Below are positions 1-9,303 of a stretch of DNA of 64,000 bases, piece by piece (position 1 is the first letter of the stretch; each line of letters starts with the position of its first letter). The notes beneath the pieces were generated by a model. That model was not told the origin of the DNA. It saw only the letters and a program-made list of their open reading frames with translations, and did no database searches. A program made the translations under genes and the position numbers. Source of the stretch: Lewinellaceae bacterium (GTDB taxonomy: Bacteria > Bacteroidota > Bacteroidia > Chitinophagales > Saprospiraceae); contig JADJFA010000007.1 of the NCBI GenBank assembly GCA_016708875.1, forward strand, positions 124,001 to 188,000, in the 5' to 3' direction.

Positions 1-50
1 ATAAGTTACAAGGAACAAGTTAAAAGTTACAAGCATAGAGTTGGATAAAA

Positions 51-134
51 CTTGCTACTTTTAACTTGCTACTTTTAACTTGCTACTTTTAACTTGCTAC
101 TTTTAACTTGCTACTTTTAACTTGCTACTTTTAA
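51..134. repeat. Six tandem copies of a 14-bp unit
   Basis: CTTGCTACTTTTAA is repeated six times without interruption. The last copy supplies the TAA stop codon of the adenylate cyclase gene on the minus strand. A near-inverse copy, TTAAAAGTTACAAG, lies at 20-33, so the left edge could fold against the array. There are no spacers, so this is a minisatellite and not a CRISPR array. Copy number may be unreliable in this assembly. Confidence 0.9.
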
Positions 135-2275
135 CTCGATGCTTCCACAAAATACATCGCAATTTCCCCCTTGTTCTTCGCTGGGAGCTTCCCTCGGAAG
201 GTGCAGTTAAACTCCTCGCGCACTTTTTCCCAAGTCGTTTCTGAGACATTGATTTTTCCTGGCTCGCCGCCATGTTCGAGGCGGGCCGCGACGTTCACGG
301 TGTCGCCCCAAATATCGTAGGCAAATTTGTGGCTGCCCACTACGCCTGCCACCACGGGGCCGGTATTGATCCCAATGCGCATTTCAAAAAATGGCTGGCC
401 GGCTGCGGCTTTTTTCCCGGCTAGCGCACGGATGGTTTGTTGCATTTCCATTGCGGCGCGCACCGTATCGAGGGCATGGGTGTTATTGGGTTCGGGCAAT
501 CCCCCCGCACACATGTATGCATCGCCGATGGTTTTGATTTTCTCCAGTCCATGTCGAACCACGATGGCATCGAAAGCCCGGAAATACTCGTCCAACTCCC
601 TGACCAATGCCTCTGGCGACATGGTTTCGGCAATGGTCGTGAAATTTTTGAAATCGCTGAAAAGCACCGTAACCGATTCATAATGAACGGGTTTAACCGT
701 GCCGTTGGTTTTCAGTTCTTCGGCTGTTTTTTCTGGCAATATATTCTGGAGCAAGGAGTCGGCACGCTGCCGTTCGCGTTCAATGGTTTCGTTTTTGGCC
801 GTCAGCAAACGATTGGCTCGGGCGCGGAGGCGGTTTCGATTGAAGAGTAGTGCAACCAGTAGCACAAGCAATACGGCTCCTCCGAGCAATGCGTTTCGGA
901 AAGTACGGGTTCTTGCGAGTTCAGCTTCCCGTAGTGCAGTGTTCGTCCTCTCACGGTCGAGTGCAAGTTGACGTTCTTGAGCGCTGGTATTCGCTTGTTG
1001 GGTCTCAATATTCTGCGACCGTTTTTCATCTATCAGCTTGTAACGCAGATCGTTATACTGTTTCTGGTAGTCGTAGGCTTTGGCGTAATCGCCCAATGCT
1101 TCATAAGCCCGAGCAAAATCCTTGAAAACACCCAACCGGGCATTCTCATTACCGGGTTTACCTGCAATGGCGGCACACCTGCGGAGATAAATCAAAGATT
1201 CTTTGATTCTACCCTGACGATAAAGCACATCATTGATGGTGTTATAGGTAGCCATCAAGCCCTGCTCATCTTCTATTTCCAACTGAATCTGCTCAGATTC
1301 TCGCAAATATTTAAGGGCTTCCTCGAATTGATCAAGATGCTTGTATGCATCACCAAGATTGTTGCCCACTCTTCCAATTCCGAGCTGGTACGCTTCAGCA
1401 CGATAGATGCCAAGCGCTTGTAAATAATGCTGAACCGCCAATTTGGACGAATCCGGGTGCCCCATCTCATCCAGTGCATTGCCTACATCTACAAGCCCAT
1501 CAGCAATATCAATTGGATCGCCCAGCTTTTGACGCAAACGAAGCGACTTCTCGTACCATCCCCTTGCTTTTGAAAACATGTCTAGGTCGAAGCGATTATT
1601 CCCAAGTTGGGTATATGTTCGGATGGTAGTGGCATCATCACCTTTATTCTCAAGCAAGAGCCGCGCTTTGTTCAATTCAGCAAAAGCCTCTTGAAAAGCA
1701 CCGCCTGCGGACAACACACCGCTTATATTGATCAGCGCCCGAGCCATTCTAACTGAGTCCTTCAAGGATTCATAAATGGTAAAACTCTCGCGGTGGTGCG
1801 TAAGTGATTCCTGATATTTCACCAAGGATTCATACGCTTTGCCAATATTGGCGAGTGCCCTTGCTGCCCCGCTTTGATCGTTGAGGTCTCGGCGTAATGT
1901 GAGTGCTTTTTCATAGCGCGCAATGGCTACAGAATCATTCCCCCGAATTTCTTCAACCACCCCCAGTCCGTTCCACGCCGTGGCCTCACCCGCTTTAAAA
2001 TTCAATTTTTGCGCCAGCGCAATGGCCTCCCATATTTTGGCTTCCGCCTGCTCGGTTTCGGATTCATTGATTTCCCAGGCTAAATCGGTCAGGAGCGTGA
2101 CGCGGTGGGTGTCGGCGGGGGCGGTTTCCAGGAGCTTAAAAAGGGAGTCGGCAGTTTGGGCGGCAATTGCAGTAGGCCGTAGCAGTAGGCAGTAAGCGGT
2201 GAGCACTACGAATTTCCCGAAAGTTATAAACTTTCGGAAAGTTGAAAGAAGCGCCAATATCTCCCCATTTTTCAT
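131..2275 (-). CDS. TPR-containing class III adenylate cyclase, membrane-anchored
   Basis: This 714-aa protein should make cAMP from ATP in response to a signal sensed by its N-terminal TPR region. A signal-like hydrophobic N-terminus (about 20-40) is followed by tandem TPRs (about 90-410), a coiled coil, one membrane helix (about 461-479) and a C-terminal cyclase domain (about 530-710). Visible catalytic residues are metal-binding D541 (FSDF) and D585 (IGDAYM), adenine-selecting K579 (EKIKTIG) and D654 (YDIWGD), and transition-state N661 and R665 (NVAAR). The K/D pair points to ATP, not GTP. The topology puts the TPRs outside the cytoplasm and the cyclase inside. The first 25 codons include a dispersed palindrome, so the true start is uncertain; a GTG at codon 24 is an alternative. 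Confidence 0.9.
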   Translation of the reverse strand: MKNGEILALLSTFRKFITFGKFVVLTAYCLLLRPTAIAAQTADSLFKLLETAPADTHRVTLLTDLAWEINESETEQAEAKIWEAIALAQKLNFKAGEATAWNGLGVVEEIRGNDSVAIARYEKALTLRRDLNDQSGAARALANIGKAYESLVKYQESLTHHRESFTIYESLKDSVRMARALINISGVLSAGGAFQEAFAELNKARLLLENKGDDATTIRTYTQLGNNRFDLDMFSKARGWYEKSLRLRQKLGDPIDIADGLVDVGNALDEMGHPDSSKLAVQHYLQALGIYRAEAYQLGIGRVGNNLGDAYKHLDQFEEALKYLRESEQIQLEIEDEQGLMATYNTINDVLYRQGRIKESLIYLRRCAAIAGKPGNENARLGVFKDFARAYEALGDYAKAYDYQKQYNDLRYKLIDEKRSQNIETQQANTSAQERQLALDRERTNTALREAELARTRTFRNALLGGAVLLVLLVALLFNRNRLRARANRLLTAKNETIERERQRADSLLQNILPEKTAEELKTNGTVKPVHYESVTVLFSDFKNFTTIAETMSPEALVRELDEYFRAFDAIVVRHGLEKIKTIGDAYMCAGGLPEPNNTHALDTVRAAMEMQQTIRALAGKKAAAGQPFFEMRIGINTGPVVAGVVGSHKFAYDIWGDTVNVAARLEHGGEPGKINVSETTWEKVREEFNCTFRGKLPAKNKGEIAMYFVEASS
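2211..2243. repeat. Dispersed palindrome, copy 1
   Basis: A 33-nt imperfect palindrome (arms CCCGAAAGTT / AACTTTCGG) is read through as codons 11-22 of the adenylate cyclase. A second copy, identical at about 29 of 33 positions, lies at 22406-22438, just upstream of another minus-strand gene. It looks like a small REP-type element. Confidence 0.7.
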
Positions 2276-2376
2276 GGAGGCAAAAATGCGGCAAATTTGA
2301 ACAAACTAAGCAAATCCTAACAATCTGTGCACGATGAATCCACGTTCTTTGCTTCAAGTTATTGATCATGAATTTT

Positions 2377-3522
2377 ATGAAAAACCTATTTTATATCGGC
2401 ATTGTCGGAATCGTCCTTTTTGAAATTGCCAACGTGTACTTCATCATGCCGATGCCGGGCAGTCAACGCATACATAGCATTGATCTGGCTTTTTACTTGT
2501 ATCAATTGCGTTGGGTATTCCGGGGAATTTTCAGCGGCATGATCCTATAGGGAATGTTCTCCGCGTTCCGTGTATCGCCCTGGATATCAGGCATATTGCT
2601 GGCACTCGCTTTAATAGTAGCCTATCAATTTAATTTTGAAATGGCTGCGGAAAAAATGTTTCTCCAGCCCCGCAATCTTCAAATGGCCGATGGTAAAACA
2701 AACACTGTCAAGCTGGAAAAACTCGTGATGGGCGTTGAAATGAACGGGCAGACAAAAGCATATCCAATTCAATTTTTGGGCTATCACCATCAGGTATTCG
2801 ACAACGTTGGCGGCGCTCCGATCATGGTCACTTATTGCTCTGTTTGCCGCACCGGGCGCGTGTTTTCCCCAACTGTGAATGGCAAGCAGGAAACTTTTCG
2901 CTTGGTCGGCATGGATCATTTCAACGCTATGTTCGAGGATGCAAGCACGCACAGTTGGTGGCGGCAAGCAACTGGCGAGGCCGTGGCCGGGCCGCTCAAG
3001 GGCAACGCACTTCCTGAAATCCCCTTTACCCAAACCACGCTCCAGGAATGGCTGGATTTGTACCCCAATAGCCAGATAATGCAAGGAGACACCTCTTTTT
3101 CGGAAGATTACGCCGACATGGACACCTACGACCTCGGCATTGGGCGTGGCGAGCTCACTGGTACCGATACCCTTTCCTGGAATGAAAAATCCTGGGTGGT
3201 GGGTATTGCTACCGATAATAAGAACGCCAAAGCATTTGACTGGAATCGGCTAAAAAAGGAGCGTATTATTCAGGATCGGGTTGGAGATCAAGCCATTTTG
3301 CTGGCCCTGGCAGCCGACAACGCGAGTTTCGTGGCGTTCAAAAGGGCCGATACCACTGCCCTGTTTTCACTGCAAAATGACACCCTGCACATGGGCGAAA
3401 AACAATGGGATTTGATGGGGCGTGCCATTCAATCAGGAGATGAGAATCTGCCGCGGATATTGGCTTACCAAGAATTTTGGCACAGTTGGCGGACGTTCCA
3501 TCCGTATACGACCAGGTATTAG
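2377..3522 (+). pseudogene. DUF3179 family membrane protein, interrupted by an in-frame TAG
   Basis: Two ORFs in the same frame, 2377-2550 and 2554-3522, are separated only by a TAG at 2548-2550 and one glycine codon. The upstream part starts MKNLFYIGIVG and has the first membrane helix. The downstream part has a second helix (ISGILLALALIVAYQ) and the DUF3179 core, including the motifs YCSVCRTGRV, VGMDHFNAMFED and SWWRQATGEAV. Read through, the product is about 381 aa, the usual length for these two-helix proteins. The family's function is not established. An upstream in-frame ATG at 2368 is also possible. The stop may be a real nonsense mutation or a base-call error. Confidence 0.75.
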
Positions 3523-3624
3523 AACGGATTCACCGAGGCATTTGCCCTACTCACCTAAGTACCTGAATTCCTTAAGATCAGGCTCCTAGTTTTGCTGCAT
3601 AAACACATTACCTAACGCAGGTTT

Positions 3625-6327
3625 ATGCAGAAACTACTTCTCTTTTTTCTCTTGCTTTACAGTGGGAGCCTTGCAGCCCAAACTCGAGTTGACTCTGTTC
3701 GAGTCAACAAACTCTACCTCGGAACCTTCGAAAAAGTGCTGGATCAAATCAGCACGGAACACAAGGTCAATTTTGTCTTCAACCGCAAAGCATTGTCAAA
3801 AATTGACCTGGTTGAACGCCCGATTGATGAACCCTTGCTCCGTTTTTTAGGGCAGATTTGCGCGGCCCACGAACTAAAAGTTATCCGCCTCCCGGATGGT
3901 GCACTCAAAATCATGGGTGCCTATGAAAACCCTGCCATCGAAGCCCTGGCGACCAAAGATTCCAAAGTAGGGGCAAAACAAAAAAATATTACTGTAGCAG
4001 GCCTTATTACGGATCGAACCAGTGGAGAAGCGCTGCCCTTTGTTACTGTTAGGGTAGTAGGTGCAGCCATTGGAGTTACTGCTAATGTGGACGGGCAATT
4101 CACTTTGCTCAATGTGCCAACTGACACCAGTTCACTGATATTCAAATATGTAGGCTACGACCCTTTACTGATTTATCTACGGCCTGACGCGCCACTACTG
4201 GATATGCAAATCAGTATGAAATCGGAGGCCACGCTCGAAGAAGTTGTCATCACTGCGGAGCGGGAGGAGTTGTTGAAAGCTTCCGAACAGATTTCGATGC
4301 TTAAAATGACGCCTTCTAAACTCGCTACCCTACCCTCGCTGGGTGAGCGCGACATCTTTCGCTCCTTTCAACTCATGCCAGGCATTAGCGCTGCAAATGA
4401 GCATACGAGCGGGTTGTATGTGCGCGGCGGCACGCCCGATCAAGCGCTTACCTTGTACGATGGATTTACGGTATACAATGTGGATCACCTGTTCGGTTTT
4501 TTCTCCGCCTTCAATTCAAGTTCTATAAAAGACGTGCAATTATACAAGGGCGTTTTTGATGCTAAATATGGTGGCAGACTGTCTTCTGTGGTGGAAATTA
4601 CGGGCAAAGACGGCAATAATCGCAAATTCAATGCAGGTGGCGATCTTAGTTTGCTGAGCGCCAATATTTGGATGGAACAACCTTTTGGCGAAAAATGGAC
4701 TACGATTGTGACTGCCAGAAGAAGCTGGAAAGGGCCGCTTTATGAAAAGATATTTGATCGGTTCAGTGGTGAGGCAGAGGAAGAGAGCAATCCATTTGGA
4801 AACCGTTTTGGAAATGCACAAGTCGCGTCTTATTTCTACGATGTTAATGCCAAAACAACCTGGAAACCCAACAAAAAAGACGTTTTTTCGCTCAGTTTTT
4901 ACAATGGCGCGGACAAATTGGATAATTCAATCCGCCCGCAGCTTCCGGATGGCTTTGCCGGTGGGGGCGGTCGGCTTAATCTGGAAATCACTGACCTGAC
5001 CAAGTGGGGCAACACCGGAGCAAGTCTGAAATGGAGCCGTAAATGGAACGAGCGACTTTACTCCAACTCACTGGCCAGTTATTCCAATTATTTTTCCAAA
5101 CGCGAGCGCTCGGTAGGTGGCTCTTTTACCGGAGGCGATGGTGAAACGCAGGACATCCGACGCGGCACCTTTGAAAACAATAACCTCAATGATGTGTCCG
5201 CCAAAACCGATTGGGAATGGAAGTTTTTACCGGGTCAGCAACTAGAGTTCGGCGCATCAGCCACCCAAAACGACATCACTTATACTTATGCGCAAAGCGA
5301 CACGGCAAGTTTACTTGACCGAAGCAGCAATGGCCTGACCGCAACGGCGTATTTGCAGGATAAAGCCAGTTTTTTCAAGGAAAAACTCATCATCACGCCC
5401 GGTCTCAGAACCTCCTATTTTTCGCCTACTGGCAAAATGTATTACGAGCCGAGGGCTAATATCTTATTCAAAATCAGTGATAAATTCAAACTGAAAGCTG
5501 CTACCGGACTTTATTACCAATTTGCAAAACGGGTAATCCGCGAGGACATTCTTTCTGGCAGCCGCGACTTTTGGGTGCTTACAGATGGTGTGCGTTTGCC
5601 TGTAGCAAGCAGCAAGCAGTACGTTGCTGGTTTTAGTTGGGAAAACAGAACCTGGCTGTTTGATGCCGAAGCCTATTACAAAACCCTGGATGGCCTCACA
5701 GAGTATTCCCTGCGTTTTACACCAACGGGGCCGGGCGGCGGCGGGCCTGGTGGCGGAGGCGGAGCTCAGGTGAGTTATGAGGAGAACTTTTTCAATGGTA
5801 CGGGTACAGCACGTGGTATAGACCTGCTTTTACAGAAAAAACATGGCCGATTCAATGGCTGGATCGGTTACACGCTGGGAGATACGCGACAAAATTATCC
5901 GGTATATGGCGCCTCAGATTTTTATGCCTCGAATGATGTAACGCACGAGTTTAAAATAGTGGGCTTATACAAATGGCGCAAGTGGGATTTTTCCGCAACA
6001 TGGATTTACGCTTCCGGGAAACCCTACACCGCGCCAGAAGGCGGGTATCAGATTACACTACTGGACGGCACAACGCAGGATTTCCTCAACGTATCCGCCA
6101 AAAATGCCTACCGACTTCCAGACTATCATCGCATTGATGTCGCTGCCACTTACAATTTCTGGCTTGGGAATGCACCTAGCACCCTCGGCCTGAGCATTTT
6201 CAACCTGTATAATCGCGCCAACGTGTGGTACAAGGAGTTTGAAATCATTGACAATCAAGTAATTGCTACGGATGTAAATTATCTGGGCATTACGCCGAAC
6301 ATCACTTTAGGAGTAAAATTGAGGTAG
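3625..6327 (+). CDS. TonB-dependent outer membrane receptor
   Basis: This 900-aa outer membrane transporter takes up an unknown ligand using TonB energy. After a signal peptide (about 1-18) come an STN-like domain (about 25-95), a carboxypeptidase-regulatory-like beta-sandwich (about 118-200), a plug domain (about 215-345, with GLYVRGGTPDQALTLYDG and AKYGGRLSSVVEI) and a beta-barrel ending in an aromatic-rich strand. A poly-glycine loop lies near residue 705. STN plus this beta-sandwich is typical of Bacteroidota receptors, and STN often implies control through FecR/sigma factors, but none is adjacent. The next gene is a DUF4249-like lipoprotein, a frequent partner. TAGTTTTG at 3587-3594 could be a -7 box. 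The reading frame is intact. Confidence 0.93.
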   Translation: MQKLLLFFLLLYSGSLAAQTRVDSVRVNKLYLGTFEKVLDQISTEHKVNFVFNRKALSKIDLVERPIDEPLLRFLGQICAAHELKVIRLPDGALKIMGAYENPAIEALATKDSKVGAKQKNITVAGLITDRTSGEALPFVTVRVVGAAIGVTANVDGQFTLLNVPTDTSSLIFKYVGYDPLLIYLRPDAPLLDMQISMKSEATLEEVVITAEREELLKASEQISMLKMTPSKLATLPSLGERDIFRSFQLMPGISAANEHTSGLYVRGGTPDQALTLYDGFTVYNVDHLFGFFSAFNSSSIKDVQLYKGVFDAKYGGRLSSVVEITGKDGNNRKFNAGGDLSLLSANIWMEQPFGEKWTTIVTARRSWKGPLYEKIFDRFSGEAEEESNPFGNRFGNAQVASYFYDVNAKTTWKPNKKDVFSLSFYNGADKLDNSIRPQLPDGFAGGGGRLNLEITDLTKWGNTGASLKWSRKWNERLYSNSLASYSNYFSKRERSVGGSFTGGDGETQDIRRGTFENNNLNDVSAKTDWEWKFLPGQQLEFGASATQNDITYTYAQSDTASLLDRSSNGLTATAYLQDKASFFKEKLIITPGLRTSYFSPTGKMYYEPRANILFKISDKFKLKAATGLYYQFAKRVIREDILSGSRDFWVLTDGVRLPVASSKQYVAGFSWENRTWLFDAEAYYKTLDGLTEYSLRFTPTGPGGGGPGGGGGAQVSYEENFFNGTGTARGIDLLLQKKHGRFNGWIGYTLGDTRQNYPVYGASDFYASNDVTHEFKIVGLYKWRKWDFSATWIYASGKPYTAPEGGYQITLLDGTTQDFLNVSAKNAYRLPDYHRIDVAATYNFWLGNAPSTLGLSIFNLYNRANVWYKEFEIIDNQVIATDVNYLGITPNITLGVKLR

Positions 6328-6328
6328 G

Positions 6329-6440
6329 AAGGATGGAACACGGATGACACAGATAGACACGGATTTGCGCAGATTTCTGAATGAATGCGATAAATCCGTT
6401 CAAATCCGTGTCTAATCTGTGTCATCCGTGTTCCATCCTT
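6329..6440. repeat. Long inverted repeat between receptor and lipoprotein genes
   Basis: Two arms of 38-39 nt (6329-6366 and 6402-6440) are reverse complements apart from one missing base. They contain the motif ACACGGATGACACAGAT. The repeat lies directly after the receptor stop codon and before the DUF4249-like gene. It could act as an mRNA-stabilising or terminating hairpin, but its size suggests a dispersed intergenic repeat. Confidence 0.85.
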
Positions 6441-6473
6441 CCAGTAACCCTAAAACATTCATTTTTTGTTATT

Positions 6474-7295
6474 ATGAAAAAAATAATCATTGTCCAACTC
6501 GTTCTCTTTCTATTGGTTGCCTGTGAAAAGTCCGCATTAACTACCGCTGCAGACTCAAAAAGTCGCCCGGTAGTTGAGGCCTATCTTTCACCTGGCCTAA
6601 CGCCGGAAGTGAAAATCACCTACCAACTTGCCTTTGGAAGTACCGATACCATCGTGCAGCCTATTCCGGATTTGAATGTTACCCTCGAAGCAGACGGGGA
6701 GCTTCATCCACTTCTTTATTCAGGTATAGACAGCGCGTACCACGCTGATGGCTCCTGGCAGGTAGAAGCAGGCAAAACCTATCGCCTTGATTTCAACTTT
6801 AGCGGCAGCCTGATTAGTGCAGAGACGACCATTCCGCAGCAACCTGAAAATTTTTCAGCTTCTGCTACCAGTATCGCCCTTCCGCAAATTGGCAGCGGCG
6901 GTGGTGGCGGTGGTTTTCCAACTTTCCCGGACCCCATTGAATTGACCTGGAGCAATACGGACGGGTCTTACTATTTGGTGGTGGTGGAGAATCTGGAAAG
7001 TAATCCGGAGGCCATTTTTGAGGTTACGGATGGGAATCGCCCGCCTAGGCCAACATTTAGAAGCGAACCAGAGCAAAATTCCAGTTTTGAAGTTGGGTTT
7101 CAGAATTTCACCTATTATGGTACGCATCAGGTATTGCTGTATCGGCTTAATGCCGAATATGCCTCTTTGTATGACGACAATGGAAACAGCTCGCAGAACC
7201 TGACCACTCCATACTCGAATATTGTTGGGGGATTGGGTATTTTTACGGGCTTGAATGCGGACACCTTAATGTTAGAAGTGACGAAGTATGTTTAA
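6474..7295 (+). CDS. DUF4249-like lipoprotein
   Basis: A 273-aa lipoprotein with signal peptide and lipobox (LLVAC, Cys about 16) and a motif near the mature N-terminus (RPVVEAYLSPG) typical of DUF4249 proteins. The rest is beta-rich with a Gly-rich linker near residue 145. DUF4249 genes commonly follow TonB receptors with carboxypeptidase-like domains, as here, which suggests a surface lipoprotein helping that receptor. I start at 6474 because an upstream in-frame extension is encoded by the inverted repeat and lacks signal-peptide character. The family assignment is from memory of the pattern. Confidence 0.75.
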   Translation: MKKIIIVQLVLFLLVACEKSALTTAADSKSRPVVEAYLSPGLTPEVKITYQLAFGSTDTIVQPIPDLNVTLEADGELHPLLYSGIDSAYHADGSWQVEAGKTYRLDFNFSGSLISAETTIPQQPENFSASATSIALPQIGSGGGGGGFPTFPDPIELTWSNTDGSYYLVVVENLESNPEAIFEVTDGNRPPRPTFRSEPEQNSSFEVGFQNFTYYGTHQVLLYRLNAEYASLYDDNGNSSQNLTTPYSNIVGGLGIFTGLNADTLMLEVTKYV

Positions 7296-7393
7296 GTCCA
7301 GAGCAAACATAGATTTATAAAAAGGTCCAGTAGGCCTAGTTCTGATATTCAACCTATGTGCCCTCGTGCTTGTGTGTTAAAAAAAAGCGCCCC

Positions 7394-8437
7394 ATGCGAC
7401 AATCAATTCCAAAAATACTGAGTCATGTAGCCGCCTGGCTGGCCTTTCTAGCAATCCCTTTATTGCTGCTTCCTCAAAATAAGGTTCGATTACCGCCCCC
7501 CGCCGAGATGGTTGATAAGACACCGGAACCCATGCGGGCGCTTTTCTTTTTGTCGCTGAATGTTCTGCTCATCGGCTTTTTCTACCTCAACTATTATTTG
7601 CTGATTCCACGATTATGGACCCGGCAACGACGCTGGCAATATTTTGCCAGTATCGCGGCTAGCTTTTTAGCCTTGCAATTGTTGGTTTTAGGATCGAACG
7701 CGCTGCTTTTGTCCTATTTCAATGCAGGTATGGAAGGGCGATTTTTTCCTGGCATGGGCGTTTTTTCCTCCTTTTTAATGTTTAGCCTTGCCTGGGCGAG
7801 TAGCAGCGGAATCCGTTTGAGTGCGGAATGGAAAAAAGCGGAAGCGCGCCGAAGGGAAAGCGAAAATGCTCATTTGAACGCAGAACTCAATCAGTTAAAA
7901 AGCCAGCTCAACCCCCATTTTTTGTTCAATACCCTCCATGGCATTTACACGCTGGCGCTGGCAAAAGACGATGCTGCACCAAGTGCCGTACTGAAACTCA
8001 GTCATCTGCTTCGCTATGTTACAGCAGAAACGGGGGAAGATTTTGTACCCCTCGAGCATGATTTAGAGCATCTTCAACACTTTGTGTCCTTGCATCAAAT
8101 GCGCCTGACGGATCAAACCCCGGTTAATTTTACTGTAGATGGCAATCCTTATGGATATAAGATTGCGCCTTTAATGCTCCTGCCTTTTGTCGAAAACGCA
8201 TTCAAATTCGGAAGCAGCACCCGCGATCTTTCCCCTATAGATATTGGGTTGAAAATCAAGGACAAAACCCTGGAATTCACTTGTAAAAACCTGATTAAAA
8301 ACACTGGACAGGACTCTACTGGTATTGGAATTACCAATACCCGGCGACGGCTTGAGCTATTGTATCCAGATCGGTATTCTTTAGAAATCACAGAAAACGA
8401 GGGCATTTTTAGCGTTTACCTTTTTATTGAAGTGTAA
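7394..8437 (+). CDS. LytS-type sensor histidine kinase
   Basis: A 347-aa membrane sensor kinase. Four hydrophobic segments fall at about 8-27, 48-70, 82-107 and 117-138, followed by a short coiled coil and a His_kinase domain with phospho-acceptor H175 in LNPHFLFNTLHGIY. The ATPase part has an N-box (PFVENAFKFG, about 262) and a glycine box (TGIGITNTRRRLELLYP, about 313). No separate sensory domain is visible, so the membrane helices may sense. The start at 7394 gives a clean N-terminus; an upstream GTG exists. The gene precedes its LytTR partner by 38 bp. Confidence 0.92.
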   Translation: MRQSIPKILSHVAAWLAFLAIPLLLLPQNKVRLPPPAEMVDKTPEPMRALFFLSLNVLLIGFFYLNYYLLIPRLWTRQRRWQYFASIAASFLALQLLVLGSNALLLSYFNAGMEGRFFPGMGVFSSFLMFSLAWASSSGIRLSAEWKKAEARRRESENAHLNAELNQLKSQLNPHFLFNTLHGIYTLALAKDDAAPSAVLKLSHLLRYVTAETGEDFVPLEHDLEHLQHFVSLHQMRLTDQTPVNFTVDGNPYGYKIAPLMLLPFVENAFKFGSSTRDLSPIDIGLKIKDKTLEFTCKNLIKNTGQDSTGIGITNTRRRLELLYPDRYSLEITENEGIFSVYLFIEV

Positions 8438-8475
8438 CTCTGGCCGCGTTTGATCATTCTGTTCGTTTTTACAAC

Positions 8476-9198
8476 ATGACTTGCCTCGCTCTTGACGATG
8501 AACCGCTCGCCCTTCAATTACTCGAAACCTATTCGAGTCGCCTTCCGCAACTTTCGCCACAAGGCTTTTTTAAGAATCCTGACGAAGCCAAATCGAGGCT
8601 TGAAATTGGCGACATTGACCTTGTTTTTCTGGACATACAAATGCCGGACATCAATGGTTTGCATTTTTTAAAACAGCTTGAAATCTCGCCCATGGTGATT
8701 TTCACCACAGCCTTCGCGGAGTTTGCGGTCGAAGGGTTCAATCTTGATGCCGTGGATTATCTGCTAAAACCTTTCGATTTTTATCGCTTTGAAAAAGCAG
8801 TGAACAAAGCCTTTGATTACAGGCAGTTTTTGAACACACGAGATCTTGAAAATTCCAACATGCCCGATTTGCCACAGCCAAAAAGCATTTTCGTAAGGGT
8901 GGGATATAGTATGACGCAAATTAGGTTTGAGGACATTCGGTATATCGAAGGCTTTGATGATTACATAAAAATTCACACCGATGGCAAACCGGTGTTGACC
9001 CTGTTATCGCTCAAAAACATACTGGAAATATTGCCACCTGAGCAGTTTATTCGGGTGCACCGATCGTTTATCGTAGCCCTGGACAAAATCGAAAGTATTC
9101 GGGCGCAAAAAATTACCATCCTTGGACGTGAGATTCCTGTAGGCCACACCTTCAGGACACCGTTGAAAGAATGGTTCACGAGAGACAGGCTTGACTAA
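8476..9198 (+). CDS. LytTR-family response regulator
   Basis: A 240-aa DNA-binding response regulator paired with the upstream LytS-type kinase. The receiver domain (about 1-115) has the acidic pair LDDEP, the phospho-acceptor Asp in FLDIQMPDINGL and the conserved Lys in DYLLKPF. A LytTR domain (about 135-235) follows, with IRYIEGFDDYIKIHT and FIRVHRSFIVAL. Its targets are unknown; the neighbouring receptor/lipoprotein or efflux genes are possible. Confidence 0.94.
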   Translation: MTCLALDDEPLALQLLETYSSRLPQLSPQGFFKNPDEAKSRLEIGDIDLVFLDIQMPDINGLHFLKQLEISPMVIFTTAFAEFAVEGFNLDAVDYLLKPFDFYRFEKAVNKAFDYRQFLNTRDLENSNMPDLPQPKSIFVRVGYSMTQIRFEDIRYIEGFDDYIKIHTDGKPVLTLLSLKNILEILPPEQFIRVHRSFIVALDKIESIRAQKITILGREIPVGHTFRTPLKEWFTRDRLD

Positions 9199-9240
9199 AT
9201 AGAGCCAATTTACAAGTCTCAAAATAAATCCATTCAGTAC

Positions 9241-9270
9241 TTGCAAAATATAAATGTTGCCCTACCTTTG
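9241..9270 (+). promoter_or_regulatory. Bacteroidota promoter of the tetR gene
   Basis: TTG at 9241-9243, a 19-nt spacer and TACCTTTG at 9263-9270 match the Bacteroidota TTTG-N19-21-TAnnTTTG consensus. The expected transcription start lies in or next to the palindrome at 9275-9286, which suits autorepression. Confidence 0.7.
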
Positions 9271-9274
9271 CGTC

Positions 9275-9286
9275 AACCATTTGGTT
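9275..9286. promoter_or_regulatory. Putative TetR operator 1
   Basis: AACCATTTGGTT is a perfect AACCA-N2-TGGTT palindrome just downstream of the tetR -7 box. The same core recurs at 9955-9966 before the efflux genes. A further half-site (TTTGGTT) lies at 9293-9299. Confidence 0.7.
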
Positions 9287-9303
9287 AAATCGTTTGGTTG
9301 CAC

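Noticed and set aside
51..134. Possible CRISPR array
   Set aside because: The 14-bp units are directly adjacent with no spacers, and no cas genes are present.
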